A stretch of DNA of 27,029 nucleotides from an uncultured Veillonella sp. (GTDB lineage Bacteria > Bacillota > Negativicutes > Veillonellales > Veillonellaceae), in assembly GCF_900545205.1 (NCBI RefSeq), contig NZ_UQYC01000017.1, positions 1 through 27,029 on the forward strand, written 5' to 3'. The notes beneath the pieces were generated by a model. It searched no databases, was not told where the DNA came from, and saw nothing but the letters and a program-made list of their open reading frames with translations. This document shows, in pieces, positions 17,283 to 24,907 of the stretch (position 1 is the first letter of the stretch; each line of letters opens with the position of its first letter). Position numbers and translations under genes: made by a program.

Positions 17283-17861
17283 TTATCGCTGTGGACGACG
17301 CTTAGGATTGAATTGATTCATCCCTTTATCGATGCCCACCTCTAAAGTACCTAAGACTGCTTTCACAGTATCCTTGATACCTTTTTGTACCTTCTCTTGT
17401 GATTCTTCACTAAATGGTGCTAACACATGATCAATGACAGTCCATTGTGGTAATGGACGGCCAATGCCTACACGGAAACGTGGAAAGTTTTCAGTGCCTA
17501 TATGGGAAATCAAGGATTTAATCCCATTATGACCACCAGAACTACCATTTGGTCGAATACGTAATTTGCCTACCGGTAAATCCATATCATCATAAATACA
17601 GTACACATCAGATGGGTCAATCTTATAATACCGCATCAACGGACCGACAGACTCACCACTGGCATTCATAAATGTTTGTGGCTTTACAAGCAATACCTTC
17701 TCACCATCTACAGTAATACTGCACACCTCTGCACGTTGTTCCTCTTTCCAAGGCGTGTGAGATACGGTATCTGCAATGGCATCGATAACCATAAATCCAA
17801 TATTATGTTTTGTCGCTTCATATTGCTTGCCTGGATTACCAAGGCCTACTACTAATTTCAA
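17283..17861 (-). CDS. pth: Peptidyl-tRNA hydrolase
   Basis: A 192-residue Pth that frees tRNA from prematurely released peptidyl-tRNA. N-terminal GLGNPGKQY, the catalytic His19 in TKHNIGF, MNASGESVG, YDDMDLP and GGHNGIKS all fit the family, and the length is usual. Translation appears to begin at TTG (17861-17859): it gives the conserved MKLVVGLGNPG start, and AGGTG lies a few bases upstream. There are ten bases between the prs stop and this start, so prs and pth are co-transcribed, as in B. subtilis (prs-ctc-spoVC) but without ctc. Confidence 0.96.
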   Translation of the reverse strand: MKLVVGLGNPGKQYEATKHNIGFMVIDAIADTVSHTPWKEEQRAEVCSITVDGEKVLLVKPQTFMNASGESVGPLMRYYKIDPSDVYCIYDDMDLPVGKLRIRPNGSSGGHNGIKSLISHIGTENFPRFRVGIGRPLPQWTVIDHVLAPFSEESQEKVQKGIKDTVKAVLGTLEVGIDKGMNQFNPKRRPQR

Positions 17862-17871
17862 GAATCACCTA

Positions 17872-18825
17872 TTATTTATCAAATAAATTACTTACTGAAA
17901 CTTCATGAAAGATACGCATAATTGCTTCGCCCAATAATGGAGCTACAGATAGTTGCGTTACATTGTCTAATTTGCAATTTTCTGGTAATGGCATTGTGTT
18001 TGTTACGATTAGCTCTTTAATGTTAGAGTTTGCAATGCGTTCACTTGCTGGATCTGTTAATACAGCATGGGTAACAGCAGCCATAACAGATTTTGCACCA
18101 AATTCTTCTAATGCTTTAGCACCTTCTACAAGGGAACCTGCTGTATCTACAATATCGTCAACGATGATGCAGTTTTTACCTTTTACATCGCCAATAAGGT
18201 TCATAACTTTAGCTACGCCTGGTTCAGGACGTTTTTTCTCGATAATTGCGATTGGCGCACCGATGCGGTCAGCCAAATCACGAGCACGAGTTACACCGCC
18301 AAGGTCTGGAGATACAACAATCACATCTTCAAGATTTTTTTCATTAATGTATTTAGCCAAAATAGAAGCACCATATAAATGATCTACTGGCACATCAAAG
18401 AATCCTTGAATTTGACCTGCATGCAAGTCAATTGTTACAAGACGTGTAATACCAGATGTTTGCATCAAGTTTGCTACTAATTTTGCTGTGATTGGTTCAC
18501 GGCCACGAGTCTTACGGTCTTGGCGAGCATAGCCATAGTAAGGAACTACAGCCGTAATATGACGTGCAGAAGCGCGTTTTAACGCATCAGCCATAACCAT
18601 TAATTCCATCAAATTGTCGTTTACAGGATAGCTAGTTGGTTGAATGATAAATACATCTTTGCCACGTACGCTTTCATCAATCATAATTTGTACTTCGCCA
18701 TTGTTAAAGCGACCTACAAATGCTTCACCTAAAGGCAAACCTAAATAATCACAAATTTCCTTTGCCAATGCAGGATTCGCATTACCTGTGAAAATTTTAA
18801 GTTTTTTGCCGTCTTCAAATGCCAT
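17872..18825 (-). CDS. prs: Ribose-phosphate pyrophosphokinase (PRPP synthase)
   Basis: A 317-residue class I PRPP synthase that makes PRPP from ribose 5-phosphate and ATP, feeding purine, pyrimidine, histidine and NAD synthesis. Family marks are RFNNGEVQIMIDESVRG, DLHAGQIQGFF, VSPDLGGVTRAR and the PRPP-binding loop IIVDDIVDTAGS. AAGGG lies eight bases before the ATG. PRPP is also the signal sensed by PurR, encoded two genes upstream. A promoter candidate sits in the 126-base gap to glmU. Confidence 0.97.
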   Translation of the reverse strand: MAFEDGKKLKIFTGNANPALAKEICDYLGLPLGEAFVGRFNNGEVQIMIDESVRGKDVFIIQPTSYPVNDNLMELMVMADALKRASARHITAVVPYYGYARQDRKTRGREPITAKLVANLMQTSGITRLVTIDLHAGQIQGFFDVPVDHLYGASILAKYINEKNLEDVIVVSPDLGGVTRARDLADRIGAPIAIIEKKRPEPGVAKVMNLIGDVKGKNCIIVDDIVDTAGSLVEGAKALEEFGAKSVMAAVTHAVLTDPASERIANSNIKELIVTNTMPLPENCKLDNVTQLSVAPLLGEAIMRIFHEVSVSNLFDK

Positions 18826-18905
18826 TTTGTTACCCTTTCATTTGTTCCTATACTGGTTACTTATCCATAATCATCCATTACAGATACACACTATTGCCTT
18901 TTTAT

Positions 18906-18934
18906 TGTATACTATTTTGCCCTAATTGTGTTAA
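18906..18934 (-). promoter_or_regulatory. Candidate promoter of prs-pth
   Basis: On the minus strand TTAACA (18934-18929) and TATACA (18911-18906) are separated by 17 bases, about 80 bases before the prs start. The -35 differs from consensus at one position and the -10 at two. Confidence 0.55.
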
Positions 18935-18951
18935 AAAATTATAATATTTTT

Positions 18952-20325
18952 TTATTTCTTTTTGAAAGTATCATCAGTTACCCAATTTTCTTTCACAATT
19001 TGCTTGCTACGGCCTACGGCTAACGCCTTATCTGGTACATTTTTAGTAATGGTAGAACCTGCACCTACATAGCTATAATTACCTACTGTTACAGGAGCTA
19101 CTAAATTACTATTACAGCCTACAAAAGCACCATCGCCAATTGTCGTACGATGTTTAACTTTACCATCATAGTTTACAGTAATCGTACCGCAGCCAATATT
19201 AACACCAGAGCCTACGTCGCTGTCGCCGATATAGGAAAGATGTGGGAACTTAGTACCTTCCCCAACATTGGAGTTTTTAACCTCTACGAAGTTACCTACA
19301 TGAACCTTATTACCAAGCACGGTATTAGGGCGCAAGTGAACATATGGACCTACATCTACACCGTCTTTTACTTCGCAGTCATGACCATATGTGAAGTGGA
19401 TAATCGTATCATTACCTACTTTTACATTCGTCAAACGAGTATGTGGACCAATTTCACAGCGCTCACCAATGACAGTATTTCCTTCGAGGATTGTGCCAGG
19501 ATGCAAGATTGTATCAGCTCCTACTGTTACCTCTGGAGCTACATATGTATTGGCTGGATCAATAATAGTAACACCAGCTGTCATTAGCTCAACATTTTTA
19601 CGATGTTTCAAAATAGCTTCGGCTTCCGCTAATTGCAAGCGAGAGTTTACGCCTAGAGACTCTTCAAAGTCCTTTGTCATATATGCGCTTACCTTGTCGC
19701 CACCATTTACAAGAATACCAACTACATCTGTGATATACAATTCACCTTGTGCATTATCATCAGATAATTGGTCTAAGCAAGGCCATAATTTTTTACTATC
19801 AAAAGCATACATGCCTGTATTAACTTCTTGAACAGCTAATTCCTCTGGTTTACCATCTTTTTGCTCTACAATGCGAACTACAGAACCTTCTTCATTGCGG
19901 ATAATACGGCCATAACCTGTTGGATCTGGCATATGAGCGGTTAAAATTGTCGCTGCTGCACCAGAATTTTTATGTTCTTCTAACAGTGCTTCTAAACTTT
20001 CTTTTGTAACAAGTGGTGTATCGCCACAAAGTAATAAGATAGTTCCGTCATAATCACCAAGTACTGGTTGAGCCATTTTTACAGCATGACCTGTACCATT
20101 TTGCTCTTCTTGGCGAACGAATTCAGCGCGATTACCTAAATAATTTTGTACTGCATCACCACCAAAACCAACGATAACAACATCGCGATTTGTACCGATA
20201 GACTGAACCGTTTCAAGAACGCGCTCTACCATCGCCTTACCGCCAACCTTGTGCAATACCTTTGGCAATTTAGACTTCATGCGCGTACCCTTACCAGCAG
20301 CTAAAATAAGGCTTGCAATATTCAT
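18952..20325 (-). CDS. glmU: Bifunctional UDP-N-acetylglucosamine pyrophosphorylase / glucosamine-1-phosphate acetyltransferase
   Basis: At 457 residues this has the standard GlmU length and both domains. The N-terminal uridyltransferase has LILAAGKGTRMKSKLPKVLH (6-25), and the C-terminal left-handed beta-helix acetyltransferase runs from about residue 250 with repeated hexapeptides and GSGVNIGCGTITVNYDG. It acetylates glucosamine 1-phosphate and then joins it to UMP, giving UDP-GlcNAc for peptidoglycan and lipopolysaccharide. AGGAG lies seven bases before the ATG. It follows purR by 127 bases with no terminator seen, matching the purR...glmU(gcaD)-prs order of B. subtilis without yabJ and spoVG. 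Confidence 0.97.
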   Translation of the reverse strand: MNIASLILAAGKGTRMKSKLPKVLHKVGGKAMVERVLETVQSIGTNRDVVIVGFGGDAVQNYLGNRAEFVRQEEQNGTGHAVKMAQPVLGDYDGTILLLCGDTPLVTKESLEALLEEHKNSGAAATILTAHMPDPTGYGRIIRNEEGSVVRIVEQKDGKPEELAVQEVNTGMYAFDSKKLWPCLDQLSDDNAQGELYITDVVGILVNGGDKVSAYMTKDFEESLGVNSRLQLAEAEAILKHRKNVELMTAGVTIIDPANTYVAPEVTVGADTILHPGTILEGNTVIGERCEIGPHTRLTNVKVGNDTIIHFTYGHDCEVKDGVDVGPYVHLRPNTVLGNKVHVGNFVEVKNSNVGEGTKFPHLSYIGDSDVGSGVNIGCGTITVNYDGKVKHRTTIGDGAFVGCNSNLVAPVTVGNYSYVGAGSTITKNVPDKALAVGRSKQIVKENWVTDDTFKKK

Positions 20326-20452
20326 AGTAATCTCCTATCTGTTATCTCTCATATATCTGACTTTTTAATAGTACTTACATCATATTAGCCCATTGTCCAA
20401 TATGCGATATAAAGTCATTATATCTAACTATAATGTATCTAATATTAATTGT

Positions 20453-21271
20453 TTATTCTTCATCAAATACTGGTTCTATATTAATTTTCTTTGTATTTTC
20501 ATCAATACCATAGAACGTAAATAATGATTCATAATCATCGATTAATTTTGGATTTGGCTCTGCCGTTGCTACAAGAACTCCAGTGCCAACAACGACACCA
20601 CTCATTTCTACAACAAGTTCTTTAAGACCTTTTGCAGTGCCCCCTGCTTTCATAAAATCATCGATAATTAAAACTCTAGCATTAGGAGGAATCGCTCTCT
20701 TTGTTAGCGTCATCGTTTGAATACGACCAGAGGATCCTGTCACATAGTTGATACTAATAGCAGACCCTTCTGTCACCTTACTATCACGACGAGCAATGAC
20801 GAGAGGCTTATTGAAAGCTCGTGCTACCATGACAGCTAACGGAATCCCCTTTGTTTCAACGGTCAGAATATAATCAGGGTTGCGGTCCATAAAGCGAGTC
20901 ATAATAATTTCCCCAAGGCGTGTCATTACATGCCAATCATATAAAATATCAGACATGTAAATAAACCCACCAGGAATGATACGGTCTGGCTCCATCAATC
21001 GAGTTTGCACATCTCGTAGAATATCATTAGCCTGAGTACCCTTACGATGAGGAATAAAACGCACTCCGCCTGCTACGCCAGCTACGGTTTCTAATGTACC
21101 AAGTTGAAAATGCTCCATAGACTGTCTCACACAGGTTAAGTCTTCACTAACTGTAGACTTTGCCATGCCAAAGAAGTCACAGAAATAATTTAAAGGAATC
21201 AATTTTTGCGGTGAATCAACTAACAATTTAGTCATTGCCACCATGCGTTCCACACGCCGTACTTTATCCAT
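20453..21271 (-). CDS. purR: PurR-family purine repressor (PRPP-responsive)
   Basis: A 272-residue protein of the B. subtilis PurR type. An N-terminal winged helix (about 1-75, with SEDLTCVRQ) is fused to a phosphoribosyltransferase-like domain whose PRPP-binding motif is VLIIDDFMKAGGT (200-212). In B. subtilis PurR represses purine synthesis and transport genes, and PRPP relieves repression. The start is placed at ATG 21271, with AAAGGA upstream and the conserved N-terminus; an ATG at 21316 has no ribosome-binding site. Upstream lie an extended -10 box and a pair of PurBox-like repeats, so the gene probably represses itself. prs, which makes the effector, is two genes downstream. Confidence 0.93.
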   Translation of the reverse strand: MDKVRRVERMVAMTKLLVDSPQKLIPLNYFCDFFGMAKSTVSEDLTCVRQSMEHFQLGTLETVAGVAGGVRFIPHRKGTQANDILRDVQTRLMEPDRIIPGGFIYMSDILYDWHVMTRLGEIIMTRFMDRNPDYILTVETKGIPLAVMVARAFNKPLVIARRDSKVTEGSAISINYVTGSSGRIQTMTLTKRAIPPNARVLIIDDFMKAGGTAKGLKELVVEMSGVVVGTGVLVATAEPNPKLIDDYESLFTFYGIDENTKKINIEPVFDEE

Positions 21272-21356
21272 AGAATTTCCTTTACCATTCATCATATAAC
21301 TATTGATTACACTCATGTAACAAATGTCATGAGTTATTTCAAATATATCTGTGTTT

Positions 21357-21365
21357 ATTATACCA
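21357..21365 (-). promoter_or_regulatory. Extended -10 promoter element of purR
   Basis: The minus strand reads TGGTATAAT, an extended -10 box with a perfect hexamer, about 85 bases before the purR start. No good -35 is visible, which is common with TGn elements. It directly abuts the PurBox-like repeats. Confidence 0.65.
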
Positions 21366-21367
21366 TA

Positions 21368-21411
21368 ATTTCCGAATATTCGAGGTTATAGAAACATTAT
21401 AATTCGGCAAA
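21368..21411 (-). promoter_or_regulatory. Convergent PurBox-like operator pair upstream of purR
   Basis: The B. subtilis PurBox consensus AWWWCCGAACWWT is matched at 12 of 13 positions by ATTTCCGAATATT (plus strand, 21368-21380). A weaker inverted copy (about 9-10 of 13) covers 21399-21411 around TTCGG. The two face each other with an 18-base gap; B. subtilis pairs are known to be 16-17 apart. The strong box would cover the spacer/-35 region of the purR promoter, a good place for repression. Confidence 0.65.
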
Positions 21412-21497
21412 ATAAAAACTCTCTAGTCCTCATATAATACTGTAAGTTTAGACCTTATAGTCTATTACACTATTATATGTACTAGAGAGTTTTTATT
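21411..21497 (-). terminator. Long nested hairpin terminator after the PG-binding/3D gene
   Basis: The outer arms 21411-21427 and 21481-21497 are perfect 17-bp inverted repeats that reach into the stop codon of the 3D gene. Inside are CATATAATA/TATTATATG (21431-21439/21471-21479), TGTAA/TTACA and TAGAC/GTCTA, giving one long interrupted stem of about 87 bases. On the minus strand the outer stem ends in TTTTTATT, so it can act as a terminator. The length is far beyond what termination needs. Confidence 0.7.
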
Positions 21498-22104
21498 ATA
21501 AAACGTAAACCTTCACAGTTTGACGACCAAACTGCAATGCTTCAGAACGAGAATCATAAGCTAAGTCAATTCTATGACCTTTGATAGCGCCACCAACATC
21601 ATCAGCTACAGCATAACCATAACCTTCAATGTATAATCGCGTACCTAATGGAATTAATTTTGGATCTACAGATACGATGCCCTTCTTTAAGCGACTACCT
21701 GTAGCCGTATAATTACCATTGCCAGGATCTTGAGCAGAATAAGCACTAGCTTGCATAGTTAAAACGCGAGAGTATTTATTTGGTACACCATTATGACTTA
21801 ATTCTGTACCATGTCCACCATAACGAGTCTCCATCTTTTCTAAAGCATTCATCGTACTAGGACCAACGCGACCATCTACAGCGAGTCCCTTTGACTTTTG
21901 AAATTTCCGTACAGCTTGTTCCGTATTATGACCGTAAATACCATCTACAGAATCATGTAAAAAACCTTGATGCTTTAACATGGTTTGCACCTTGCTAACA
22001 TGGTGCCCCCGTTGTCCCCGATCAATCGTTTTTGCCAATGATACGGAAGATACCATTGTAGTCATACAAACAAGCGTACATGCGATAATTATTTTCTTAA
22101 CCAT
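21496..22104 (-). CDS. Secreted peptidoglycan-binding / 3D-domain protein
   Basis: A 202-residue exported protein. A signal peptide (MVKKIIIACTL...) probably ends after SLA near residue 24. A PG_binding_1 domain spans about 28-92 (RGHHVSKVQTML, DGIYGHNTEQAVRKFQ, VDGRVGPSTM). A C-terminal 3D domain spans about 116-202, with ASAYSA, VDPKLIPLGTRL and the aspartates of ADDVGGAIKGHRIDL. It is likely a peptidoglycan-remodelling enzyme of the envelope, similar in C-terminal domain to the YabE-like protein at 1958-2935 but with a different wall-targeting module. ATG 22104 is chosen because GGTGAGG lies five bases before it; GTG 22110 in frame is an alternative. The gene is monocistronic between two long hairpins. 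Confidence 0.88.
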   Translation of the reverse strand: MVKKIIIACTLVCMTTMVSSVSLAKTIDRGQRGHHVSKVQTMLKHQGFLHDSVDGIYGHNTEQAVRKFQKSKGLAVDGRVGPSTMNALEKMETRYGGHGTELSHNGVPNKYSRVLTMQASAYSAQDPGNGNYTATGSRLKKGIVSVDPKLIPLGTRLYIEGYGYAVADDVGGAIKGHRIDLAYDSRSEALQFGRQTVKVYVL

Positions 22105-22163
22105 ATACACCTCACCTTACATCAGTAGTATACTATACAGTTTTAAATAATCTATAAACCATA

Positions 22164-22219
22164 TTGAGATAGCAATACAAAAAATGCATATATAATGCAC
22201 GTTTTTAACTATATCTCAA
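22164..22219. repeat. Nested inverted repeat upstream of the 3D gene
   Basis: TTGAGATA (22164-22171) pairs with TATCTCAA (22212-22219). Inside are AAAAA/TTTTT and TGCAT/ATGCA. On the minus strand the inner hairpin is followed by TTTTTTG, a weak terminator-like shape about 80 bases before the 3D gene start. Function is unknown; it could be a leader structure. Confidence 0.4.
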
Positions 22220-22262
22220 ATCTAGTACTACATATATATCATAGAAATATAGTATAGCAATG

Positions 22263-22342
22263 AAAAATCTCCATTAAAGTCTACCTAATCAAGTAAAGTT
22301 TTTACGTTTTGATTTTATAGACAGTCAATAATGGAGACTTTT
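22263..22342 (-). terminator. Long nested hairpin terminator after the second nhaA
   Basis: AAAAATCTCCATTA (22263-22276) pairs with TAATGGAGACTTTT (22329-22342), with one position that is G.U on the minus strand. Inner arms are GTCTA/TAGAC, AATCAA/TTGATT and GTAAA/TTTAC, giving an interrupted stem of 80 bases. The minus-strand 3' arm ends in five T. It starts 18 bases after the nhaA stop. Confidence 0.7.
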
Positions 22343-22359
22343 ATAATAACTATTTAATT

Positions 22360-23532
22360 TTAGCAGTTATGATATACACCTATATGGCATTCCTTACGCT
22401 TAGCACCAATAATGCGTAAGTAAATATAGCCAATAACGGCAGAAATGATGGAACCTATTAATACGCCACCCTTAGCCATCTCTTGAGCATGACCTGGATC
22501 AAAAGCTAAAACAGAAACAAATATACTCATAGTAAAACCAATACCACATACAATGGAGGTACCATAAATAAATTTCCAGTTAGCTTCTGCTGGCATAGGT
22601 ACAATACCTAACTTGATCATCCCAAACATAGCACCAAAGATACCGATTTGTTTACCTAAAATAAGGCCTAGTGCAACACCTAAAACAACAGGATGTGTTA
22701 AATCTGCTACACCGAATCCAGCAAGACTTACACCGGCATTAAAGAAAGCAAAAATAGGAACAATCACAAAGCTTACCCAGTTAGATAGATAATGTTCCCA
22801 ATGTTGCATTGGTCTAACATATTTACGACCAATCTTACCGCGTTCTGGAATTGTCATCGCCAAGATTACACCAGCCATAGTAGCATGTAATCCAGACCGA
22901 AGAATACAATACCATAAAATTAAACCAAGAATGATATAGGATAAAGATCTAACGTAACCAGACCGATTACAGTAAATCAATAAACCCGTTACAACAACGG
23001 CACCAAATAAATAGAAAAGATTCAGATTTGATGCATAGAATATAGCAATAACGATGATAGCAATCAAATCATCAATAACAGCTAAGGCGGTCAAAAATAC
23101 CTTCATGGAGTTAGGCACTCTAGAACCCAAAGCAGTTATAACACCTATAGCAAAAGCAATGTCTGTCGCTGTTGGAATAGCCCAACCATGAACATACACT
23201 TCACTAGAGCCTGCAATAAGATAATAAATAATAGCAGGTACTAACACACCAAATAATGCAGCAATACCTGGCATAATACGCTTTGCATTCGTATTAAGCT
23301 CGCCACTTACCAATTCACGCTTTACTTCTAACCCAACAAAGAGGAAGAAAATCGCCATTAATGCATCATTTACCCACTCCATAGTTGTTAGTGGACCTAG
23401 TTTCAAATTAACAAGTGACATATACTGTGTCGCCAATGGAGAGTTTGCTACGATTAATGCAATAAGTGTAGCTCCTAGTAGAACAGCAGTCGCCGAACCA
23501 GGAGAACGTAAAAATACAAATATCCGTTCCAT
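22360..23532 (-). CDS. nhaA: Na+/H+ antiporter NhaA, downstream copy of a tandem pair
   Basis: A 390-residue integral membrane NhaA with about a dozen hydrophobic segments. NhaA exchanges cytoplasmic Na+ (or Li+) for protons and is driven by the proton gradient. Key residues are Asp124 in TATDIAFA and the paired Asp154-Asp155 in AVIDDLIA, which bind the ions in E. coli NhaA, plus the lysine of GKQIGIF matching the conserved Lys300 region. The first 160 residues align without a gap with the neighbouring copy. The tail RKECHIGVYHNC is unlike the neighbour's. AAGGA lies five bases before the ATG, and the gap to the upstream copy is 28 bases, so both are on one message. A long terminator hairpin follows. 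Confidence 0.96.
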   Translation of the reverse strand: MERIFVFLRSPGSATAVLLGATLIALIVANSPLATQYMSLVNLKLGPLTTMEWVNDALMAIFFLFVGLEVKRELVSGELNTNAKRIMPGIAALFGVLVPAIIYYLIAGSSEVYVHGWAIPTATDIAFAIGVITALGSRVPNSMKVFLTALAVIDDLIAIIVIAIFYASNLNLFYLFGAVVVTGLLIYCNRSGYVRSLSYIILGLILWYCILRSGLHATMAGVILAMTIPERGKIGRKYVRPMQHWEHYLSNWVSFVIVPIFAFFNAGVSLAGFGVADLTHPVVLGVALGLILGKQIGIFGAMFGMIKLGIVPMPAEANWKFIYGTSIVCGIGFTMSIFVSVLAFDPGHAQEMAKGGVLIGSIISAVIGYIYLRIIGAKRKECHIGVYHNC

Positions 23533-23560
23533 ATGATTCCTTCCTAATATAATACGTTCA

Positions 23561-24715
23561 TTATTTATGCTTAAAAGTTCTTATTTTATATGCCAAAATT
23601 AAAACTATAGCACCTAATAAACCAGAAATAATAGAACCTATAAAGATACCAATTTTAGCCATTTCTTGATTGACACCAGGTGGAAATGCCAATGTAGCTA
23701 CAAATAAGCTCATAGTAAAACCAATACCACAAACGATGGCAGTACCATAAACCTCTGGCCATGTTGTATTAGTAGGCATCTTGATAATCTTAGATTTAAC
23801 TAAAACGAAAACTGCAGAGAAAATACCAAACTGTTTACCTAAAATAAGGCCTAATGAAACGCCTAGTACAACAGGATGGAATAAATGATCTACTGAAACA
23901 TCAGCAAAGGATACCCCTGCATTTAAGAAACTAAATAAAGGAATAATTAAAAAATTAACCCAATGCTTCAGTTTATCTGCCCATTTATGCATAGGATATA
24001 CTGTTTCACCATCAAGTTTACCTGTTGCAGGAATTGTCATAGCTAAGACAACCCCAGCAATAGTTGCATGAACGCCAGACTTTAATACAAAATACCAAAG
24101 AACTGCACCCAATACACCATATAATACAGGTCTCACATACCCCTGTTTATTAGTATACCACAATGCGCCTGTTACGATAGCAGCACCAATCAAATACGGG
24201 AAATCTACGCCGGCACCGTAGAAGATAGCTATAACGATAATAGCAATTAAATCATCAATAACAGCTAAGGCAGAAAGAAAAGCTTTCATAGCTTGAGATA
24301 CACGTTTACCAAGCATCATAATAACACCTATGGCAAATGCAATATCTGTAGCTGTTGGAATCCCCCATCCATGGGTATACTCAGGGACAGAACCAGCAAT
24401 TAAGAAATATACTAAAGCAGGTGTAACAACACCTGCAAAAGCAGCTAAGAGTGGTAATACTCTTTTTGAATTTGTATTCAATTCGCCAGAAATCATTTCT
24501 GATTTAATCTCTAGCCCTACATATAGGAAAAAGAGTGCCATTAACCCATCATTAACCCATTCCAGTATATCCATAGGTCCCCAATACACATGCATTAAGG
24601 TGAAATACTGTTCTGCTAGAGGAGAATTTGCTGTAATAACACCAAGAATAGCGGCAAGTAAGAGCATAATACCGCCAGATGATTCAGACTGAATAAATGC
24701 TTTTATATAATTCAT
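23561..24715 (-). CDS. nhaA: Na+/H+ antiporter NhaA, upstream copy of a tandem pair
   Basis: A 384-residue NhaA with the same essential residues at the same positions as the downstream copy (Asp124, Asp154, Asp155, and GKQFGIF). It is clearly homologous over the full length but well diverged, so the duplication is not recent. The start is set at ATG 24715, which matches the N-terminus of the partner; an in-frame GTG at 24727 is possible, and the ribosome-binding site (AAAGTGG) is weak for either. Ionic substrate and pH dependence cannot be inferred. A good promoter lies about 70 bases upstream, making this the first gene of a two-gene operon. Confidence 0.96.
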   Translation of the reverse strand: MNYIKAFIQSESSGGIMLLLAAILGVITANSPLAEQYFTLMHVYWGPMDILEWVNDGLMALFFLYVGLEIKSEMISGELNTNSKRVLPLLAAFAGVVTPALVYFLIAGSVPEYTHGWGIPTATDIAFAIGVIMMLGKRVSQAMKAFLSALAVIDDLIAIIVIAIFYGAGVDFPYLIGAAIVTGALWYTNKQGYVRPVLYGVLGAVLWYFVLKSGVHATIAGVVLAMTIPATGKLDGETVYPMHKWADKLKHWVNFLIIPLFSFLNAGVSFADVSVDHLFHPVVLGVSLGLILGKQFGIFSAVFVLVKSKIIKMPTNTTWPEVYGTAIVCGIGFTMSLFVATLAFPPGVNQEMAKIGIFIGSIISGLLGAIVLILAYKIRTFKHK

Positions 24716-24786
24716 AGTAACTACCACTTTCTCAATTATAAATATAAATACAGAATTTTATACATAAAAACTATTTATTTAAATTT

Positions 24787-24816
24787 ATTATATCATTTCA
24801 CTTCGAAAATAATCAA
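24787..24816 (-). promoter_or_regulatory. Promoter of the tandem nhaA operon
   Basis: On the minus strand TTGATT (24816-24811) and TATAAT (24792-24787) are 18 bases apart, with TGA just before the -10, making an extended -10. The leader to the nhaA start is about 65 bases. The rest of the 192-base gap shows no other clear feature. Confidence 0.75.
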
Positions 24817-24907
24817 TAAACTAATGATGAACCATGCGGATTAAGTCTAGAGTAATCAAACATTTGCGACATACTTATACTTATGGAGCAAGCTAATAAA
24901 ATACTGA

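Noticed and set aside
19150..19831. Open frames of about 145 codons on the plus strand opposite glmU
   Set aside because: They are shadows of the glmU reading frame: no ribosome-binding site, no family features, and glmU fully explains the region.
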